This document shows positions 25,664-34,117 of a stretch of DNA of 64,000 bases, one piece after another. Each line of letters opens with the position of its first letter. The stretch's first letter is position 1. A program made the translations under genes and the position numbers. The notes under the pieces are model-generated. The model saw nothing but the letters and a program-made list of their open reading frames with translations. It was not told the origin of the DNA and did not search any database. The stretch lies in contig NZ_MAYG01000001.1 of the NCBI RefSeq assembly GCF_001684965.1, forward strand, positions 3,100,001 to 3,164,000. Reading direction: 5' to 3'. The DNA is from Chryseobacterium arthrosphaerae. Lineage in GTDB: Bacteria; Bacteroidota; Bacteroidia; Flavobacteriales; Weeksellaceae.

Positions 25664-26470
25664 TTATTTAGTGGTAAAAGTCCAGATTAAAGCTTTTTCT
25701 TTACTGGCCCTGAAAATAGTAGCATGGGTTTCTCCAGGTGCTTTTTCATATTTCCATTTCACATTTTTCATCTCCGTTGCTTTCAGTACCTGGGACAATC
25801 CATTTACAGCTTCGGAAATTCCTTTTTCACCGGATGAAGTAAACCACAGCTTTTTAGTTTTTTTGCCAATACCGGCAAGGCTTTCTTTAGCCGTTTTTAC
25901 TTCATATTCTTTGTTCCACCATAATGACGGGTCAATGGCAATGTAGAAATCAAACATATCAGAGTGGTGCAAAAAAGTCTCCATTACAAAAAGTCCTGCC
26001 AAGGATTCTCCAATGATCCCTTTTTCATTGCCGGTTCTGTACCGTTTGTTGATTTCAGTAAAAAGTTCATTATTGATGAATGCCCTGAATTTTTCAGAAC
26101 CACCTACAACAGGAGCAATTTTTTTATCCTCCTCATCTTCTGTAGGTCCGGTAAGGTCTCTTCTGCGCTGTGTATTTTCAATCCCGACCAGGATCACAGG
26201 AGGTATTTTTTTTGATTTGATAAGCTTAGCCAGGGTATTGGCAACATGGGGAAAATCTTCCTGGATGCCTCCGTCTGCCATATATAAAACCGAAAATTTT
26301 GCTGAGCTTTTATCGTAGCCGGAAGGCTTCCATACATTAATGGTTCTGGTTTCACCTACTTCTTTCGACTCGATTTTAAAATCATCATGTGCCGGAACAG
26401 GATCCTGATTCTGAGAAAATACCTGGCAGCTCAACAGCAATAAAAATACGAATAGTAACCTATACTTCAT
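25664..26470 (-). CDS. Exported esterase of the esterase D / IroE-like fold
   Basis: 268 residues from the ATG at 26470 that opens the signal peptide MKYRLLFVFLLLLSCQVFSQ; the frame extends upstream to 26548 without a plausible protein. The fold is alpha/beta hydrolase of the putative-esterase (Fes/IroE, DUF2974-like) group: VLYMADGGIQEDFP, nucleophile Ser156 in GIIGESLAGLFVM, IAIDPSLWW and a C-terminal His in GETHATIF. Relatives cut siderophore lactones or acyl esters. A lipobox-like LLSC lies within the signal sequence. It is flanked by terminators on both sides. Confidence 0.87.
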   Translation of the reverse strand: MKYRLLFVFLLLLSCQVFSQNQDPVPAHDDFKIESKEVGETRTINVWKPSGYDKSSAKFSVLYMADGGIQEDFPHVANTLAKLIKSKKIPPVILVGIENTQRRRDLTGPTEDEEDKKIAPVVGGSEKFRAFINNELFTEINKRYRTGNEKGIIGESLAGLFVMETFLHHSDMFDFYIAIDPSLWWNKEYEVKTAKESLAGIGKKTKKLWFTSSGEKGISEAVNGLSQVLKATEMKNVKWKYEKAPGETHATIFRASKEKALIWTFTTK

Positions 26471-26525
26471 GTTTATTTTTTTAATAAAAGTAGTGCTTTT
26501 TATTGATAACAAACCTATATTCAAC

Positions 26526-26564
26526 AAAATCGCAATGTATCTGTTCATGATACACTGCGATTTT
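26526..26564 (-). terminator. 16-bp hairpin after the NPP phosphodiesterase gene
   Basis: Arms 26526-26541 and 26549-26564 pair over 16 bp with one mismatch. On the minus strand, the stem ends in gatttt followed by gttgaat. It separates the phosphodiesterase from the next minus-strand gene. Confidence 0.6.
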
Positions 26565-26589
26565 ATGATCTCAGTTTCAGCTTTAATTA

Positions 26590-27873
26590 TTATTTTTTCT
26601 CTTTCAGAATTTCTTTCAGCACTTTCAGCTTTCCATCAACCGGATGGTCAATTTTTAAGCCTAAAATTTCAGCAACCAGAGGATACACATTTACATTGGC
26701 AAACTCGTCGATGACCATATTGTTTTTAAATTCCGGTCCCCAGGCATAGAATGTAGCTTTCATTTCCGGAACAATACGGGGATCATAGCCATGCTTTCCT
26801 ACTGAGGTTTTCTTGCCTTTTTCTAAAAATATTTTCGGAGCTTTAGGAATCAGAAGAATCTGCCCTATCCTGTTGTAGCGGTCATCTCTTGTTGCAAAAT
26901 GCAGGTATTTCGGAAGTTTTTTATCCAGATATACTTCGTAATCTTCTGTTTTGTCTGCTTTGAGTTCTTTGTATACGGCCTTTACCTCATCAGGATTTTT
27001 TACATATACCCTCAACAGGGTCTGGGAATTATAAAAATCGAACCGGTTTTTATCCAAAAGAACCGAAGGAATTTCTAACGGTGTCCCTCCATCTACTTTA
27101 ATCATTCCATGGTCTGAAACAAACACAAAGTTGACATCTTTTAAGCCTAATGCATTTACTTTCTGTACCAGATCACCAATAGCCTGATCGATCAGATGAA
27201 CGGCAGTTTCGGTTTCTTTGGTATCCGGACCGTAATGATGCCCGCTTCCATCTACTTCCGGGAAATATAAAGAAATAAAATGTGGTCTTGTATCTTCAGG
27301 TAATTTCAGCCAGTTCACCACTTTTTCCACTTTTTCGGAAGGGGTAAATTTTTCGTGATAAGGATAATAATAAGAAGGCCTCAATCCTCCGGCATCACTG
27401 GCAGAGCCCACCCACATCAGAGAGGCTGTTACCAAGCCCTGTTTTTCTGCTAATCCCCAAAGTGGAGTTCCTCCGTACCAGCTTCCGTCCTCAGCATTTT
27501 TCTTATTGCTGAGCGCATAAGATTCCTTACGCTTGTAATCATAGAAGAAATTATCGATCAACCCGTGATGGGAAGGATAGAGACCGGTAATCAGGCTCCA
27601 GTGATTGGGAAAGGTAATACTCGGATAACTTGGGATCATTGCCTTTGCTTTGATTCCGCTGTTGGAAAGCCTGAGTAGATTTTGAGCGTTATATTTTTCA
27701 GCATAATCATAACGGAAACCGTCTGTAGAGATCATGATAACGTAAGGCTTGGACTGTGCTTCAATATTATTGTGACGGCCCGGTATTGTTACCTGAGCTG
27801 TATCCGTATTGGCCTGCTGTGCCAAAACCGTAAAGGAAATAAGCAGCAGCAAAAGGTGTATTCCTTGCTTCAT
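26590..27873 (-). CDS. Secreted nucleotide pyrophosphatase/phosphodiesterase (NPP) family
   Basis: 427 residues with signal peptide MKQGIHLLLLLISFTVLAQ. The alkaline-phosphatase fold shows metal-site Asp in MISTDGFRYDY, the catalytic Thr in SYPSITFPNHWSLITGLYP, Asp/His in FPEVDGSGHHYGP and Asp-His in VSDHGM, all in the NPP order. Known NPPs hydrolyse nucleotide or phospholipid phosphodiesters in the periplasm or outside. It probably supplies phosphate or nucleosides. A taccttg-like -7 box (tacctttg, 27889-27896, minus) is 16 nt before the start, implying a short leader. Confidence 0.93.
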   Translation of the reverse strand: MKQGIHLLLLLISFTVLAQQANTDTAQVTIPGRHNNIEAQSKPYVIMISTDGFRYDYAEKYNAQNLLRLSNSGIKAKAMIPSYPSITFPNHWSLITGLYPSHHGLIDNFFYDYKRKESYALSNKKNAEDGSWYGGTPLWGLAEKQGLVTASLMWVGSASDAGGLRPSYYYPYHEKFTPSEKVEKVVNWLKLPEDTRPHFISLYFPEVDGSGHHYGPDTKETETAVHLIDQAIGDLVQKVNALGLKDVNFVFVSDHGMIKVDGGTPLEIPSVLLDKNRFDFYNSQTLLRVYVKNPDEVKAVYKELKADKTEDYEVYLDKKLPKYLHFATRDDRYNRIGQILLIPKAPKIFLEKGKKTSVGKHGYDPRIVPEMKATFYAWGPEFKNNMVIDEFANVNVYPLVAEILGLKIDHPVDGKLKVLKEILKEKK

Positions 27874-27980
27874 TGTTTAAATTTTGGGCAAAGGTACATT
27901 CTCTGCTGCTGCCTGAAAAGTTTAAGAGGTTAAAAGTATATTAAAAACCTCTCATTCTCCTGTTCAAAAAAATTTTATGA

Positions 27981-28832
27981 TCAAATGCTCCGCTTCATTT
28001 CGAATTGAGAAACAGGATTTTTAAGTCCTACTGTTTTTGATAAAAAGGCAGCTGAGTCTTCAGAAATATCATCCACATTGTTAAGGGAAATGGTTTCTCC
28101 GTTATTTTTTTCCCGGATTGCATTGAAAAGCTTCGTTCCTATTCCCTGTTTTCTGTATTCTTTATCTACTGCAACCTGGTATACCTTTTTTGCGGCAGGT
28201 CCGTAAATGATATAGCCCACCAGTTTTTCATCAGCATAAGCTCCCAACGTAATATAACTTTCTGGCATTGGGTCCAGTACAAAAACAGATCCCTGCCACG
28301 ACGGCTCAATATCCCAGAAAGCGGATAATCTGTCCCACTGGAAGTCTTTCATATCCCGAACAGATATTTCGGTATTTCCTTCTGCCGGATTAATATTTCC
28401 GTTAAAACAAAGCAGTCTCCGAACTTTATGAAAGCCTAAGTTCTCATAGGCCCTGATTGCAGCATTATTACCTTCAATAACCTCAAGAAGCAGCGTATCT
28501 GCATTTCTTTCTTTCAATATGGGAATGATGAAGTCATACATTTTTCTTACCAGCCCTTTTCCTCTGCTCTCCGGAACTACTCCTGTTCCTCCGTTGTATA
28601 TAGTTTTCCCGCCATTTCCTGTTTTTTCAGCCTGAAGGATAAATCCGACCAGCTTATCATTTTCAAATGCACCTACCGATATCTCAAAATCTATTTTTTC
28701 CGCCACAATTTTTGTCATCAGCTGTTCTTCTGACAGATGAAAAGGGACGATATAGTCTGAAAATGAATGGTTGAATACGGATAAAACATCTTCTACACTC
28801 GTATTTGAAAGGGTTTTGAATTCTATTGTCAT
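27981..28832 (-). CDS. Tandem-GNAT acetyltransferase
   Basis: 283 residues made of two GNAT folds. The N-terminal half has GTGVVPESRGKGLVRKMYDF (acetyl-CoA loop RGKG) and YENLGFHKVRRL. The C-terminal half has QVAVDKEYRKQGIGTKLFNAI (RKQGIG) and a truncated end. Both halves keep the binding loop, so both may be active. Substrate is unknown. It is the last gene of the grpB-cytidine deaminase-GNAT cluster (gap 29 bp), with a weak hairpin (27925-27952) downstream. Confidence 0.88.
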   Translation of the reverse strand: MTIEFKTLSNTSVEDVLSVFNHSFSDYIVPFHLSEEQLMTKIVAEKIDFEISVGAFENDKLVGFILQAEKTGNGGKTIYNGGTGVVPESRGKGLVRKMYDFIIPILKERNADTLLLEVIEGNNAAIRAYENLGFHKVRRLLCFNGNINPAEGNTEISVRDMKDFQWDRLSAFWDIEPSWQGSVFVLDPMPESYITLGAYADEKLVGYIIYGPAAKKVYQVAVDKEYRKQGIGTKLFNAIREKNNGETISLNNVDDISEDSAAFLSKTVGLKNPVSQFEMKRSI

Positions 28833-28861
28833 ATGTTGTTTAAAAATTTCAGATTAAAAAG

Positions 28862-29257
28862 TTACCATTCCCTGCCTAGATCTTCTTTCCAATCGTAGGG
28901 TAAAAGTTCTTTTAAAGTCATAAACACTCCGTTTTTCACTTCTATTATTGCATTGAGGTTTTCTTTTGACAGCTGGCTCATCAGTTCCCTGCAGCGTCCG
29001 CAGGGAGGTACAGCATTCCCGTCATCACCTACAGCTACCACAGCCCTGATAAGATGTTCGCCATTTTTCAGCATTTCCGCCACAGCACTGTGTTCTGCAC
29101 AAAAACCCATAGAACAGGCTGTATCTATGCTGATCCCCGTGTATACATTTCCTTCTGCTGTTTCAATGGCAGCGGCTACTCCTCCATATTCTACAAAGTC
29201 ATTCAGCGTTTTTGATGTTGCAAACCTGGCAGCAATTTCCTTCAGATCTTTTCTCAT
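28862..29257 (-). CDS. Cytidine deaminase-like zinc enzyme
   Basis: 131 residues. The zinc-binding and catalytic motif CAEHSAVAEM holds the Cys and Glu, and PPCGRCRELM supplies the other two Cys; both are required for deaminase activity. The N-terminal region with VAAAIETAEGNVYTGISIDTACSMGFCAE is in the family order. Cytidine, deoxycytidine or a related nucleoside such as blasticidin S could be the substrate: the short length and CAEHSA variant of CAERTA resemble blasticidin deaminase as much as Cdd. It lies 24 bp after grpB-like gene and 29 bp before the GNAT gene. Confidence 0.88.
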   Translation of the reverse strand: MRKDLKEIAARFATSKTLNDFVEYGGVAAAIETAEGNVYTGISIDTACSMGFCAEHSAVAEMLKNGEHLIRAVVAVGDDGNAVPPCGRCRELMSQLSKENLNAIIEVKNGVFMTLKELLPYDWKEDLGREW

Positions 29258-29281
29258 ACAGCAAATATTATGGTTGTTTTT

Positions 29282-29881
29282 TTATTGATGATGATCCAAA
29301 TACCATTGAACAGCTTTTTGCTCTTCTTTTTTGATAAACGGATCTTTTCCTTCATTATAGTCATTCCCGTCATGCCATTCCTGCATGCTTAGACGTTCTT
29401 TTATCTTTTGATATTCATTCCTTACTTCAGGATGTGTACGCAGATAATCTCTGAAAGCGATATGGCGAAGCCAGTGTTCTGAGGAAACAGGAATGGTGTG
29501 AATATGGGCAATACGCAGTTTGTGATCATGCATTTTCTCAGGAATTTCATCTCCCTGGTGAATGATGTCCGGAAGTCCTAAATTCTGCGGACGGTCTGTA
29601 AGTTTAATAAAGAAACGGCGATACGGCATTTCTCCGTTATACTTTTCGTAATACACATAGTCTTTCTCTTTCAGCAAAGGTGGAATTTTATCCAGATCTT
29701 CTTCATTCTGTACACCGATCATAATGTCTATGATAGGCTTTGCCGACAGACCTTCTACTGATGTGCTTCCAATATGCTCAATCTGTGGATTCAAAAAACC
29801 GGTATTTTCTTCCAACTCATTTCTGATGGATTCAAATTGGTCTTTCCAGGATGGATTGTATTTTTCAAAGGTGATTTTCAT
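29282..29881 (-). CDS. GrpB/UPF0157 nucleotidyltransferase-fold protein
   Basis: 199 residues from the ATG at 29881; the frame runs to an unlikely TTG at 29902. The GrpB signature IEHIGSTSVEGLSAKPIIDIMI (shown only in part) contains the GST-x-S and DIMI elements of a nucleotidyltransferase fold, and HIHTIPVSSEHWLRHIAFRDYLR is the conserved C-terminal half. The cellular function of GrpB proteins is unsettled; some are fused to dephospho-CoA kinase. First gene of a three-gene cluster with a cytidine deaminase and a GNAT enzyme. Confidence 0.9.
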   Translation of the reverse strand: MKITFEKYNPSWKDQFESIRNELEENTGFLNPQIEHIGSTSVEGLSAKPIIDIMIGVQNEEDLDKIPPLLKEKDYVYYEKYNGEMPYRRFFIKLTDRPQNLGLPDIIHQGDEIPEKMHDHKLRIAHIHTIPVSSEHWLRHIAFRDYLRTHPEVRNEYQKIKERLSMQEWHDGNDYNEGKDPFIKKEEQKAVQWYLDHHQ

Positions 29882-29965
29882 GGGAGATCCGGTTGTATAC
29901 AAATATATGGAATTTCGGCCAAAGCCTTTAAAATAAAGCCTTTCAATAATTTTTAAAATTCATAA

Positions 29966-29996
29966 ATAAAAAAAAACACCCCTGAAAAATCAGAGG
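29966..29996 (-). terminator. Rho-independent terminator of the DUF5777-cytochrome operon
   Basis: On the minus strand, cctctga (29996-29990) pairs with tcagggg (29985-29979), including one G-U, and is followed by a long T run (tgttttttttta). It is placed 36 nt after the stop of the DOMON/T9SS gene. Confidence 0.8.
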
Positions 29997-30032
29997 CATT
30001 CTTTTGAAATATTTAGGTGTGTTTTTTTAAGG

Positions 30033-30797
30033 TTATTCTTTGATAAGTTTTTCGTAAGATGTACTTCCGTCTTTCAGCAGAATTTCAAAATAATAAATTC
30101 CGGACTTCAGGTCTTCAACATTTATTTTTTCCTGATCCGGTCTTATTGATCTTACTTTTCTTCCTGATGCTTCATAAATTCCGATGGATTTTACGCTGTC
30201 GAAATTCTTAAGGCTGACTGATGTTTTGGCAGGATTAGGATAGAGAATCGTTTTTTTAGCCTCTGCAACAGCCTCATTTACAGATAAAGTGCTGGCTGCC
30301 ATTGTTAATGTAGCATATCCTCTTCCGGCATCATGATACCCCAACGTAGTGCCTCCGCTTTTGCGAGAGTAAAAGATATTGATGGTTCCTGCAGCATTGG
30401 CAATGGCAAAATCGCCGGTTCCTCCTGAAAGGGATCTTGTAGCAACCACTGTTCTGGTACTTCCTGAAACCGTATTGGATGTCTCAGTCCAGTCTTGTAT
30501 AGCATCTGCTGTAGGAGGATTAGGTTTTCCACTAAATGAATAATCCCTGTTCGCAGAAGCATTATAAATAAAACCATCTGCACCGGAAGCCATACCACCG
30601 GTATCGATACCGTTCCCACCGAAACCAATTCCTAGCATAGAATTGCTGTCCCCCGTTACTGTAAGGGTTACTCCCGCAGGGGTAGTGTCTAATTTCACCG
30701 TCATACCGGTAGCCGAAAGAGGCACCGTTCCTGATGAAAACTGGGCCCATGCAAAATTGGCAAGGACCAAACTGAGTGTTAGTAAAGTTTTTTTCAT
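30033..30797 (-). CDS. DOMON-like protein with type IX secretion sorting domain
   Basis: 254 residues: signal peptide MKKTLLTLSLVLANFAWAQ, a beta-sandwich of about 150 residues, and a C-terminal type A T9SS sorting domain (about 185-254) with ILYPNPAKTSVSL, GIYEASGRKV and SGIYYFEI. In the middle, GIGFGGNGIDTGG, ADGFIYN and FYSRKSGGTTLGYHDAGRGYA resemble DOMON domains, which bind haem or sugars at the cell surface. Its neighbours include a c-type cytochrome, which favours haem (inference). Last gene of the operon; only 1 bp from the ankyrin gene. Confidence 0.82.
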   Translation of the reverse strand: MKKTLLTLSLVLANFAWAQFSSGTVPLSATGMTVKLDTTPAGVTLTVTGDSNSMLGIGFGGNGIDTGGMASGADGFIYNASANRDYSFSGKPNPPTADAIQDWTETSNTVSGSTRTVVATRSLSGGTGDFAIANAAGTINIFYSRKSGGTTLGYHDAGRGYATLTMAASTLSVNEAVAEAKKTILYPNPAKTSVSLKNFDSVKSIGIYEASGRKVRSIRPDQEKINVEDLKSGIYYFEILLKDGSTSYEKLIKE

Positions 30798-30798
30798 A

Positions 30799-31323
30799 TT
30801 AATTTTTTAAGAGATTGATAATTTCTTTATTGTCTGCCTTTAAAGCATATTCAAAGGGAGTCATTCCCATTGAATCCTTTAATGTCTTATCTGCCTTGTA
30901 TTTCAGCAGAAGCTCTGTCAATTCTTTATTCCCGAATTTTACAGCCCAGAACAAAGGGGTAAATCCTGTGGGATCTGCAATATTGGGATCTGCATTTTTC
31001 TTTAATAAATATTCTGTAAGCTCTTTGTTGTATTTTATGGATAATCCTGCCAGGGCTGTTCCTTCCCTGCTTTTATAATTCAGATCTTTTACATGATCTA
31101 TAAGATACTTGGCAACCTCGGTATTTCCTCTGTAACAGGCCAATATCAGGGGTGAAAATCCGTTTTCATTAATCTGGTTGATAATATCCGGATTCTGTTT
31201 CATCAGCTCTTTGACTTCGGCCACTGTTCCGCTCCTGGCAACATCATAGATTGATTTTGCCTTTTCCTGCGCAGACAGAAGACTGCTCAGAATGAGCCCT
31301 AATACTAAGATGAAGTTTTTCAT
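30799..31323 (-). CDS. Exported ankyrin-repeat protein
   Basis: 174 residues. A signal peptide (residues 1-18) is followed by at least four ankyrin repeats, seen in NGFSPLILACYRGNTEVAKYLI, GTALAGLSIKYNKELTEYLL, TGFTPLFWAVKFGNKELTELLL and GMTPFEYALKADNKEIINLL (boundaries approximate). Ankyrin stacks bind protein partners; here in the periplasm or on the surface, probably one of the operon's own products. The start overlaps the YceI stop by 4 bp, so the two are translationally coupled. A few bacterial ankyrin proteins next to catalase or cytochrome genes protect against oxidants; this is a parallel only. Confidence 0.88.
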   Translation of the reverse strand: MKNFILVLGLILSSLLSAQEKAKSIYDVARSGTVAEVKELMKQNPDIINQINENGFSPLILACYRGNTEVAKYLIDHVKDLNYKSREGTALAGLSIKYNKELTEYLLKKNADPNIADPTGFTPLFWAVKFGNKELTELLLKYKADKTLKDSMGMTPFEYALKADNKEIINLLKN

Positions 31324-31865
31324 TGTCTGATCAGTACATAGTTATACTCAACATTTACATTTTCCGCAATTTTCTTCGTCACCATCTTTGGAATGGTCAC
31401 TTTATAATCTGCAGGTCTGGCCACAAAATTACCTTGCATATAGATCTTCCCGTCTTTTGAATATATTGTAGCTGCAGAAGAAACCGCTTTATCCACGCCA
31501 TGAAAATTAAGGGTTCCCTGAACAGTGTACTTTTGAGGGCTTGTCGTAAGTTTTGTTTTATCAAATCCTGTAATTTTTCCCCTGAAAGTTGTTTTAGGAT
31601 ATTTTGCCGTTTCTGCGTAGCTTTCATTGAAATGTTCTTCCATAAGTTTTGTTTTAAAATGAAAGTTCTTTACAGCGGAAACAGAGGCCATTTCCCCGGT
31701 ATCAGCATTGATCACCACGGTATTATTATCATCCTGGGCATAAATATCTTCAAATAACGGTACTGAAGCCTCAAAGGTAACCTTTCCTGTCTTGGAGCTA
31801 TATTTCTGTGCTGATGCGTAACCGGCAGAAAGCAGGGATACACTCAATAATATTACTTTTTTCAT
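31320..31865 (-). CDS. YceI family periplasmic lipocalin-like protein
   Basis: 181 residues, signal peptide MKKVILLSVSLLSAGYASAQ. The mature domain runs KYSSKTGKVTFEASVP, MEEHFNESYAETAKYPKTTFRGKITG and DYKVTIPKMVTKKIAENVNVEYN; these match the YceI eight-stranded barrel that binds isoprenoid or polyprenyl-like molecules. In several bacteria, YceI genes sit by cytochrome b561 or c genes. Here it is between a c-type cytochrome lipoprotein (12-bp gap) and the ankyrin gene, suggesting a quinone-related or lipid partner role in the same system (inference). Confidence 0.92.
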   Translation of the reverse strand: MKKVILLSVSLLSAGYASAQKYSSKTGKVTFEASVPLFEDIYAQDDNNTVVINADTGEMASVSAVKNFHFKTKLMEEHFNESYAETAKYPKTTFRGKITGFDKTKLTTSPQKYTVQGTLNFHGVDKAVSSAATIYSKDGKIYMQGNFVARPADYKVTIPKMVTKKIAENVNVEYNYVLIRQ

Positions 31866-31877
31866 ATCAAATATTTT

Positions 31878-32228
31878 TTAATTTTCACTAAGTCCGTCAG
31901 CTTTCCATTTAATGAAAGTATTGATCTGCGTTGCAGATAATGAACCTCCTTTGGGCATTTTTTCCGGATCTCCATTGGGTCTTTGGATGCGGTCCAGAAT
32001 ACCGTCTATATTGGCTTTCACCTGATCATAAGTCGCCAATGGCTTAATGAAGCCGTCTGCAGAATGACATCCGATACAGTTATTGTCTATAATAGGTGTT
32101 ATGTCTGCGGTATATTTTACAGGCAATACGATAGGGGTATTGTCTGATATTTCTTCATAGGTCCTGCTATCACAGCTGTTCAGGATGATCATTGAGGATA
32201 AGCTCAACAGGTATACTAATTTTTTCAT
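31878..32228 (-). CDS. c-type cytochrome lipoprotein
   Basis: 116 residues from the ATG at 32228 (a longer reading from 32294 would not keep the lipobox). Signal peptide with lipobox IILNSC (Cys19). The single haem motif is CIGCH (51-55), preceded by TADITPIIDNNC, and the likely sixth ligand Met is in PEKMPKGG near residue 87; INTFIKWKADG closes the small cytochrome domain, as in DUF/planctomycete-type cytochromes. It carries electrons at the envelope. Two base pairs separate it from DUF5777. The acceptor or donor is unknown. Confidence 0.9.
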   Translation of the reverse strand: MKKLVYLLSLSSMIILNSCDSRTYEEISDNTPIVLPVKYTADITPIIDNNCIGCHSADGFIKPLATYDQVKANIDGILDRIQRPNGDPEKMPKGGSLSATQINTFIKWKADGLSEN

Positions 32229-32229
32229 A

Positions 32230-33072
32230 TTAAAAGACTCTATAAAGATTAAACCCAAAGAAAATATGTCCTTTTCCCCAATTGCCGGATGCATTGGTAA
32301 GATATCCTATATCTGAATTGATCTGGGAATTGGTGAATAAAAGCTGGAAAACATGTCCCCCGGTTTCTATATCTACCCCCAATGAAAGAGGGTTTTTATA
32401 AAAACTGTGATTATCGAAATTCACAAAATACTCTGCATTCACAGAGACTCTTTTTGATATTTTATAGCGTCCGCCCAAACCTGCCAGAAACTGATTTTTA
32501 TCTTCAATGGCCGGATCATAAAGATTCTTATGAACATAGGAAGGGGTAAGCTGTAGTGACAGTTTATCATTAAACCGTCTTGAGATGAGTGCCTGGGTAA
32601 GGTAAGAAAGCCTGTCGTTGAACTTAAGGTGTGGATAAGTATCTTTATCCAAAGCAGTATTGACGGCCATTACATTGTAACCGGCAATATCTACAGGAAA
32701 ATTTTCGTTTTGTCTTACCAACCGGTATTTGACAGCGCCTTCAAAGGTTTTCATATTGGTTTCCCTGGAGAGGCTGACTGAAACAGCGTCTGAAACACCG
32801 TAAATAACCCCTAATTTGGTTGAAGCATTATCAAGACCAAAAAAATCCTTAAATCCTGCACTGATATCACCGAACCGGTGGGCAACAATAATGTACCATT
32901 CCTTTTTTGCAGGGAGTTTTGTAGATTGTCCTGTAACAATCTGAAGGGCCTTGAAGGCGGGTTGTGAGGTTTCCGTATTGGTTTTGACGGTGTCAATATC
33001 TTTCAGCAGATCCTCCTGTGCAAAGGCAAAACCTGAAAAAAATACCGACAAAAATAAGAGAGCTTTTGTCAT
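32230..33072 (-). CDS. DUF5777 family outer-membrane beta-barrel protein
   Basis: 280 residues. Signal peptide to AFAQ (about 1-19), then ALQIVTGQSTKLPAKKEWYIIVAHRFGDI, the block typical of DUF5777, and repeated amphipathic strands to the C-terminal FFGFNLYRVF. The family is Bacteroidetes-restricted and often lies next to haem proteins and YceI genes; its function is unknown. It is the first gene of the operon and has a TAnnTTTG -7 box and Crp-type site upstream. A porin or scaffold that exposes electron carriers is one guess. Confidence 0.86.
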   Translation of the reverse strand: MTKALLFLSVFFSGFAFAQEDLLKDIDTVKTNTETSQPAFKALQIVTGQSTKLPAKKEWYIIVAHRFGDISAGFKDFFGLDNASTKLGVIYGVSDAVSVSLSRETNMKTFEGAVKYRLVRQNENFPVDIAGYNVMAVNTALDKDTYPHLKFNDRLSYLTQALISRRFNDKLSLQLTPSYVHKNLYDPAIEDKNQFLAGLGGRYKISKRVSVNAEYFVNFDNHSFYKNPLSLGVDIETGGHVFQLLFTNSQINSDIGYLTNASGNWGKGHIFFGFNLYRVF

Positions 33073-33101
33073 ATTTTAATTTGAATTTAATTATCATATG
33101 A

Positions 33102-33147
33102 CAAACTTATAGAGTTCTCAATTCAAAAATATGTGATAAAAGTCACC
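33102..33147 (-). promoter_or_regulatory. Crp-type site and -7 box of the DUF5777 operon
   Basis: On the minus strand, the -7 element is taagtttg (33102-33109). There is no -33 TTTG at 19-21 nt. Instead tgtga-N6-tcacc at 33132-33147 (a near-perfect TGTGA-N6-TCACA Crp site) is centred at 33139.5. With a start site about 4 nt beyond the -7 box (near 33098), the centre lies at about -41.5, the class II activator position. The Crp-family gene just upstream is the natural ligand. Confidence 0.6.
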
Positions 33148-33199
33148 ATGGAAATTGTTTTTATCAATCATGGAACAAAAACTTTTAAAACAATATAAA

Positions 33200-33850
33200 T
33201 TAGATCAATCTAACATTCTCATTGACAGCTATTTTTATTCCTTCTTTAGTCTGGGTAATTTCTCCGTCACTTTCAATTTTCTTTAATACCCTGCTTACCA
33301 CTTCTCTTGAAGTCCCCAGATTATTGGCTATTTCACGGTGCGTTATCCTGATAGGATTATTCCCGGTAAGCTCAATCTGCTGCTTTATATAATTCAGCAC
33401 TCTTTTATCCAGCCTGTGAAAAACTGCATCATTCACCATATTCATGACTTCTGAGAAACGTCTGTCATACTCACGGTAAAATAATTTATTGATTTCGGGA
33501 AACCGGATCAGCCAGTCATGCATTACCGAAACAGGAATGAGCAGCGCTTCAGAGTCTTCTTCCGCCACAGCATATACCCTGCTTACATAATCTGTAAAAA
33601 TGGAAGAAAAGGTCATAAGACAGCTGTCGCTGGGCTTGATATAATAATAAATAAGTTCCCGCCCGTCATTAAGGGTAAAGACTTTAATGGAACCCTTGAT
33701 CAGAAAAGGGACATACTTATTTTTCTGTCCTTCCCTTATAATCTCTGTCTTGGCTTTTATAGAGGTCATTACCGCATGTTTTTCCAGTTCTGCAGAAAAA
33801 CCACTGCCTAAAAAACCAAATTTCTGAAGAATAAATGGATCGCTTATCAT
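33200..33850 (-). CDS. Crp/Fnr family transcriptional regulator
   Basis: 216 residues from the ATG at 33850 (the open frame starts at 33892). The N-terminal cyclic-nucleotide-type beta roll (about 20-125) contains YVPFLIKGSIKVF and GRELIYYYIKPSDSC. The C-terminal HTH has THREIANNLGTSREVVSRVLKKI, where R-E-x-x-x-R matches the Crp recognition residues that read TGTGA, unlike Fnr. There is only one Cys, so no Fnr-type iron-sulphur cluster. The effector is unknown. It is upstream of and co-directional with the DUF5777-cytochrome operon, whose promoter carries a matching site. Confidence 0.93.
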   Translation of the reverse strand: MISDPFILQKFGFLGSGFSAELEKHAVMTSIKAKTEIIREGQKNKYVPFLIKGSIKVFTLNDGRELIYYYIKPSDSCLMTFSSIFTDYVSRVYAVAEEDSEALLIPVSVMHDWLIRFPEINKLFYREYDRRFSEVMNMVNDAVFHRLDKRVLNYIKQQIELTGNNPIRITHREIANNLGTSREVVSRVLKKIESDGEITQTKEGIKIAVNENVRLI

Positions 33851-34077
33851 ATCTTTTTTTGTCAAGTATTTGCAACAAATATATAAAATCACCTCATCAA
33901 TATATCATATAAATAAAATTCTTTTATTATTTAAACAAAAACATCAATAATCAGTTTATTTAAATGCACATTTCAATTAACAACATGGAATACTATTAAA
34001 AATAGTTCAATCTATTCAGATATCGATGGGGTTTAGTGAATAAAACTTTTCAGTGATATCAGCTCTTGAGGATTACC

Positions 34078-34111
34078 ATAAAAAAAACTGCTTCAGAAAA
34101 TGAAACAGTTT
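34078..34111 (-). terminator. Terminator of the TonB-receptor operon
   Basis: On the minus strand, an 11-bp stem with one G-U (34111-34101 with 34095-34085) is followed by a run of seven T. It lies directly after the receptor stop codon. The rest of 33851-34077 has no gene. Confidence 0.8.
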
Positions 34112-34117
34112 TTAATT

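Noticed and set aside
33196..33209. ttagat-N2-atctaa palindrome at the end of the Crp-family gene
   Set aside because: It overlaps the stop codon and last codons; short enough to be coincidence, and the better Crp-type site is at 33132-33147.
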